A stretch of DNA of 64,000 bases from Nitrospirota bacterium (GTDB lineage: Bacteria > JACPQY01): positions 23,023-87,022 of the forward strand of contig JACPQY010000080.1 of NCBI GenBank assembly GCA_016190245.1. The letters are read 5' to 3'. Position numbers and translations under genes: made by a program. Below the pieces are notes generated by a model. That model was not told the DNA's origin and made no database searches. It saw nothing but the letters and a program-made list of their open reading frames with translations. Positions 59,958 to 64,000 of the stretch are shown here, one piece after another. Position 1 is the first letter of the stretch. Every line of letters starts with the position of its first letter.

Positions 59958-61025
59958 TCAGTGAGCCGGGGCGGCCAGGGCCCGCTCGACATGCGCGGCG
60001 ACGATCTCGGCGAACTTCTGGGCGCCATCTTCGGAGAAATGGACGAGGTCCGTGTAGTAGGCGGGATTCGTGAAGGACATCCGTTCCACGTCGATGAGGA
60101 GCACGCCGAATTTCGAGGCGAGTTCCCGCTGGATCTGGTTGTACTTGGAGACCATCTCCACGATGAGGGGGAGGCCGCTGTGGGCGAACCCTCCAGCCCG
60201 GGGGAAGTTCGTCCCGAGGTCCGCGGCGGGGTCGTAGTTCATGGGCATGGTGATCAGCCCCGCCTTGATGCCGTGGTGGGAGGCGAGGACCAGGAAGTTG
60301 GTCAGGTTCATCGTGTAGATCTTCGGACTCGGCTTGGACACCGTGGGGTCCATCTTGTGGAGAGTGAGCATCTCGGCGCGGGCCTTCTTGCCTTGGAGTC
60401 CATCCCGGATCCTGCGGAGTCGGTTGCGGGCGAAATTGTAGAGGAGCGAATGATTCTCCACAAAACCGGAATACTTCGCGTAGTCCACGGCCGGAAGTTT
60501 CTTGAGCCACTTGTACTCTTCATTCTGGAAATCGTTGATGGCGTGGAAGACCAGGATGAAATCGGGTTCCAGATAGATCGCGCGGGTGATGAATTGGACG
60601 AGGCTTTGCGTCGTGTTCCAGGCGGGCACGGCAACGTTCACGACCTCGACCCGGTCGTATCCGGGGATCTTGTGGTTCTTGAGCAGCGTTCCGAGCTTGG
60701 CCGGGTAGTTGCCGCTGTGGGAGGTGGAGCCCCCAAACGTGACGATCCTGTACGTTCCCGCGGGCTTTTGAATCGAGATCTCCTCGCCGCGGAAGCCGAG
60801 GCTGTTAATCTTCACGTGGTCGAGGCCTTGGGCGGGGCCCTCGGAGTTGGGCTTGAACGAGGGCCCAAGGAAGAAGTAGTCCCTGTAGTTGGTGCCGTAG
60901 AGAGCGTCTTCGAAGGAACGGCCGCGGCTGGCTTGGAAATAGCGCGCGCCGGCTTCCAAGGCCAGGAGTGTGACCACGGCGAGGCCGGCTTGGATGAGGA
61001 GCTGTCTTTTCAGGCGGGACGCCAT
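59958..61025 (-). CDS. SGNH/GDSL-hydrolase-like membrane-anchored protein
   Basis: 355 aa from ATG 61025 (GTG 61043 would add six residues). N-terminal membrane anchor (LLIQAGLAVVTLLALEAGARY). SGNH blocks: NSLGFRGEE before VTFGGSTSHSG (Ser), a Gly/Asn-like segment VVNVAVPAWNT, VFHAINDFQNEE (Asn), and DLVHFSEDGAQKFAEIV (Asp and His). These enzymes add or remove acyl groups on glycans outside the cell or in the periplasm. First gene of the carbamoyltransferase cluster, divergent from uppP. Confidence 0.8.
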   Translation of the reverse strand: MASRLKRQLLIQAGLAVVTLLALEAGARYFQASRGRSFEDALYGTNYRDYFFLGPSFKPNSEGPAQGLDHVKINSLGFRGEEISIQKPAGTYRIVTFGGSTSHSGNYPAKLGTLLKNHKIPGYDRVEVVNVAVPAWNTTQSLVQFITRAIYLEPDFILVFHAINDFQNEEYKWLKKLPAVDYAKYSGFVENHSLLYNFARNRLRRIRDGLQGKKARAEMLTLHKMDPTVSKPSPKIYTMNLTNFLVLASHHGIKAGLITMPMNYDPAADLGTNFPRAGGFAHSGLPLIVEMVSKYNQIQRELASKFGVLLIDVERMSFTNPAYYTDLVHFSEDGAQKFAEIVAAHVERALAAPAH

Positions 61026-61108
61026 CGGCGGGGAGGATGGCACAAGACGACCGCGATGGTCAACGGCGCCGGCACTCCCCGGGACGGGGCCATGAGGGCC
61101 CTCACGAT

Positions 61109-61137
61109 TTGACTCAAGGCCCCGTTTTCGGTAACAT
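61109..61137 (+). promoter_or_regulatory. Promoter of uppP-ftsK
   Basis: TTGACT (61109-61114), 17-base spacer, TAACAT (61132-61137). A leader of about 30 bases contains GGAACT upstream of ATG 61175. Confidence 0.6.
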
Positions 61138-61174
61138 TTCCATTCGAGGGCACGCTCACAGGAACTATCTTCGC

Positions 61175-61972
61175 ATGGATGCCTCCACCCCCTTTGAGGC
61201 CATTACCTTGGGAACCGTCCAGGGCTTGACGGAGTTCCTTCCCGTTTCCAGCAGCGGGCACCTGGTTCTGGCGGAGCGGCTTCTCGGGTGGAGTCGCGGC
61301 GAGTCGGGTCTCGCCTTCGAGGTCTGGCTCCATCTCGGCACGTTACTCTCGCTGGCCGTGGTTTTCGGCACGTGGAAGCGGCGTGCTCTCACGCAGTCGG
61401 GCCGGTTGGATCTCGACCTCGCCTTCAAGCTGGCGGTGGCGACCGCGCCCGCCGCGGTGGCGTGGTTCACGCTGGGCGACTGGGTCGAGGCCTCGTTCGA
61501 TTCCGTTGCGGTGGTGGGGGTGGGCTTCTTGATTACGGGGTTCGTGCTGTTTGCCGCGGATCGTCGAGCTGCGGGAGCGGGGCGTTCCACCGTGAGGTAC
61601 GGAGACAGTCTTCTCATCGGAGCCGCTCAGGCGGTGGCGCTGCTTCCCGGAATCTCCCGCTCCGGTTCCACGATCGCCGCGGGGATTCTGCTGGGCCTTC
61701 GTCCGGAGGTGGCGGTCACGTTCGCCTTCCTCATGGCTGTGCCCGCGATTCTGGGTGGCGCATCGGCGCACGCCTCGCAGCTCACGGAGATCCTACGCGC
61801 CGAAAGCGGGCAGTCGGCCTACCTCGCGGGCGGCCTGGCGGCGTTGGGAGCTGGGATGCTCGGCATCCTGGGCGTCTACCTTGTGGCGGGGCGATCGAGG
61901 CTGCGCTGGTTCAGCTACTACCTGTGGGGACTGGGAGCGGCCACGCTCTGGACTGCGGGCCGCGGGAGCTGA
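61175..61972 (+). CDS. uppP: Undecaprenyl-diphosphatase
   Basis: Recycles the lipid carrier of peptidoglycan and glycans by removing one phosphate from undecaprenyl pyrophosphate. 265-aa polytopic membrane protein. Catalytic motifs QGLTEFLPVSSSGHL and LLPGISRSGSTIAAGILLG are intact. ATG 61175 (MDASTPFEA) is preferred; the frame is open further upstream but lies before the promoter. ftsK starts 3 bases after its stop. Confidence 0.94.
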   Translation: MDASTPFEAITLGTVQGLTEFLPVSSSGHLVLAERLLGWSRGESGLAFEVWLHLGTLLSLAVVFGTWKRRALTQSGRLDLDLAFKLAVATAPAAVAWFTLGDWVEASFDSVAVVGVGFLITGFVLFAADRRAAGAGRSTVRYGDSLLIGAAQAVALLPGISRSGSTIAAGILLGLRPEVAVTFAFLMAVPAILGGASAHASQLTEILRAESGQSAYLAGGLAALGAGMLGILGVYLVAGRSRLRWFSYYLWGLGAATLWTAGRGS

Positions 61973-61975
61973 CGA

Positions 61976-64000
61976 ATGGGAATCGAGCGAGGACGCAAGC
62001 AGGAGTCGCGGAAATTTGATGCCCGCCGGGATGTGGGCGGCGTGTTCCTGGCGCTCTGGGGAGTTTTCACCGCGCTCTCACTGGCGTCCTACGATGCATA
62101 CGACCCGTCCCTCATCACCTTTTCCTCCAGCGCGCCGGTTTTCCTGCGTGAGCAGGCGCAGAACTGGGGGGGCATCATTGGGGCGACATGGGCGGACCTG
62201 CTGGCGCAGTTTTTCGGACTGGCTTCCTACGTCCTTCCGGTCGTGCTTGTGGTCGTCGGCGTGCGTCTGCTGCTGAGATCGACCCTTGGCGCGCACCTCC
62301 GCTCGACGGCGCTCCTGGGCGCGATCATGCTGTGGCTCTGCCTGGCGACGTATCTCGTCGCGCCCCTCCTGAGGGCGCCGCTCCTCGGCATGTCCCTTCC
62401 GTCGGGCCTGCTCGGGTTCAGCCTGGGTCAGAGCTTGGAGCATCTTCTCAATCGAGCGGGGACAGCATTGGCGGTGCTGTTCCTCGGCGCCGTTACGGTG
62501 ATGATGGGCTTGAGGGCTTCTCCAGCAGGCCTCGTGGAGCGATGTCTCGAATGGGGCAGGGACCAGTTGATCGAATTCTGGGCGCTCGTGCGATCCTTGG
62601 GGGGCGTGATCCGTCGCACCGCCGGACCGACCCTCAAGGTGAGGGGCGGGGCCGCACCCATGGAATCCGAGGACGCGAATCGCCAGAACGGCGGAACCCT
62701 CGCGCAGGTGCTCGCCGAGGGGGACGGCGCCGGGACTGAATGGGACGAGGACTCGTCGGAGGGGGAGTCCGGCGGCGAGGCGTCAACCGCCGACGGGACG
62801 ACCGCCGCGGAGCGCCGGAGGCGGCCGAGTCTGGCGGCCGTTCCCTCGGGGTACGAGATGCCGCCCGTGGCGCTGCTCGAACCGCCCGTGGACGGCACCA
62901 CCGCCATGGACACGCGCGCGCTCGAGGAAGGGTCGAAACTTCTCGAGGAGAAACTTCGCGACTTCGGTGTGAACGGGAAGGTCCAGAAAGTGGAGCCCGG
63001 CCCGGTGGTCTCGATGTTCGAATTCGAGCCGGCCCCCGGCGTGAAAATCTCCCAGGTGGCGAATCTCGCGGACGACTTGGCGCTGGCGATGCGCTGCGGG
63101 GCGGTGCGGATTGTGGCGCCGATCCCCGGCAAGGGCGTGGTCGGGATCGAGATCCCGAATCCCAAGCGGCAGACGGTGTACCTGCGGGAGATTCTGGAGA
63201 GCGAGGGGTTCCGGAGCGCAACCTCACCCCTTACCCTCGCCCTCGGGAAAGACATTACGGGCGAACCGGTGTCGGCCGATCTGGCGAAGATGCCGCACCT
63301 GCTGGTGGCGGGGGCCACCGGCTCCGGCAAGAGCGTGGCGCTCAACGCGATGATCCTGAGCCTCATGGCCCGGGCCACTCCCCGCGAGGTGCGCCTGCTT
63401 CTGATCGACCCGAAGGTGCTCGAGTTCTCCTGCTACAATGACGTTCCCCATCTCATTGCGCCGGTGGTGACCGACGCCAAGAAGGCCAAGTTTGCGCTCA
63501 TGTGGGCCGTTCGGGAGATGGAACACCGCTACCAGCGGCTTGCGGAGCTGGGCGTGCGGAACCTCGAGGCCTACAACAACAAGCTCACGAAGGGCGGCAA
63601 GCAACTCCAACTCGAACTCGGCGGCGATCCGCCCCACCAACCGATGCCTTTCCTCGTGGTGGTGGTGGACGAACTGGCCGACCTGATGATGGTGGCCGCC
63701 AAAGAGGTGGAGGACTCGATCGCACGTCTGGCCCAGATGGCGCGGGCGGCGGGCATCCATCTCATCGTGGCCACGCAGCGCCCCTCGGTGGACGTCATCA
63801 CAGGTACGATCAAGGCCAATTTCTCGACCCGGATCGCCTTCCAGGTGACGCAGCGCGTGGATTCCCGAACGATCCTCGACACGGGTGGCGCCGAGCATCT
63901 TCTGGGTCAGGGCGACATGCTCTACCTGCCTCCCGGCAGCGCGAAGGTGATCCGGATCCACGGCCCGCTGGTGACGGACAAGGAAATCAAGGAAGTGGTC
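61976..64000 (+). CDS. ftsK: DNA translocase FtsK, 3' partial
   Basis: Septum-anchored DNA pump that clears the chromosome terminus during division. 675 codons are inside the window and the frame runs off the right edge. N-terminal membrane part with four helices (VFLALWGVFTALSLASY, VLPVVLVVVGVRLLL, LLGAIMLWLCLATYLVA, ALAVLFLGAVTVMMG). An acidic Gly/Ser linker of about 60 residues follows. The alpha-beta motor begins near residue 315: VVSMFEFEPAPGVKISQV, Walker A VAGATGSGKSVALNAM, Walker B FLVVVVDELADLMM. The C-terminal gamma domain is not reached. Confidence 0.93.
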   Translation, partial: MGIERGRKQESRKFDARRDVGGVFLALWGVFTALSLASYDAYDPSLITFSSSAPVFLREQAQNWGGIIGATWADLLAQFFGLASYVLPVVLVVVGVRLLLRSTLGAHLRSTALLGAIMLWLCLATYLVAPLLRAPLLGMSLPSGLLGFSLGQSLEHLLNRAGTALAVLFLGAVTVMMGLRASPAGLVERCLEWGRDQLIEFWALVRSLGGVIRRTAGPTLKVRGGAAPMESEDANRQNGGTLAQVLAEGDGAGTEWDEDSSEGESGGEASTADGTTAAERRRRPSLAAVPSGYEMPPVALLEPPVDGTTAMDTRALEEGSKLLEEKLRDFGVNGKVQKVEPGPVVSMFEFEPAPGVKISQVANLADDLALAMRCGAVRIVAPIPGKGVVGIEIPNPKRQTVYLREILESEGFRSATSPLTLALGKDITGEPVSADLAKMPHLLVAGATGSGKSVALNAMILSLMARATPREVRLLLIDPKVLEFSCYNDVPHLIAPVVTDAKKAKFALMWAVREMEHRYQRLAELGVRNLEAYNNKLTKGGKQLQLELGGDPPHQPMPFLVVVVDELADLMMVAAKEVEDSIARLAQMARAAGIHLIVATQRPSVDVITGTIKANFSTRIAFQVTQRVDSRTILDTGGAEHLLGQGDMLYLPPGSAKVIRIHGPLVTDKEIKEVV

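Overview
This window reads as chromosomal DNA of a high-GC Gram-negative bacterium, most likely an uncultured relative of the old Deltaproteobacteria (Desulfobacterota or Myxococcota-like). The inference rests on gene order. The run rho-rpmE-prfA-prmC-murA-hisG-hisD-hisB-hisH and the run parA-parB-bactofilin-atpF'-atpF-atpH-atpA-atpG-atpD (no atpB or atpE beside it) are arrangements I know from Geobacter-type genomes. The aroA-cmk-rpsA-sppA-ihfB order, TolC and RND proteins, and an ADP-heptose-type enzyme fit a double-membrane cell. I see no rRNA, tRNA or CRISPR array.

Layout. At 1-4.2 kb, a REP-associated transposase (cut by the window edge) abuts a haem-synthesis oxidase (hemY), followed by a two-gene GMC dehydrogenase. 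At 4.2-9 kb lie a formyltransferase on the minus strand, a rimK/aspartoacylase/arginine-decarboxylase operon, and a fused nucleotidyltransferase-methyltransferase. At 9-13 kb is a HEAT-repeat/CheR/CheB set. At 13-20.8 kb is a long operon for aromatic amino acids, pyrimidine nucleotide kinase, ribosomal protein S1, a signal-peptide peptidase, an HU/IHF protein and a cyclophilin lipoprotein. At 21-26.5 kb on the minus strand are an unknown protein, GDP-mannose genes and an exported DUF255 protein. At 26.8-35.7 kb is the rho-to-hisH run.

At 35.7-46.5 kb is an accessory island: two toxin-antitoxin pairs, an Mrr-type nuclease, larE, a metal-efflux cassette, an ArsR regulator, and a truncated second copy of an inositol-monophosphatase gene. 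It sits exactly where hisA/hisF and atpC would be expected, and none of those three is present. At 46.5-54 kb (minus) come the F1/stator ATP synthase genes, a bactofilin and ParAB. At 54.3-56.6 kb are an SDR and an acyltransferase. At 56.7-61 kb (minus) is a carbamoyltransferase cluster with small membrane proteins and an SGNH hydrolase. At 61.2-64 kb are uppP and the first 675 codons of ftsK.

Cross-cutting signals. Several genes have a sigma70-like promoter whose -10 box lies only 6-10 bases before the start codon, which suggests leaderless transcripts. GTAG-headed palindromes of the REP type recur at several intergenic sites in the same window as the REP transposase. G or C runs of exactly ten bases recur inside unrelated genes. 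A perfect 20-bp inverted repeat bounds a 214-bp spacer at 24.4-24.7 kb.
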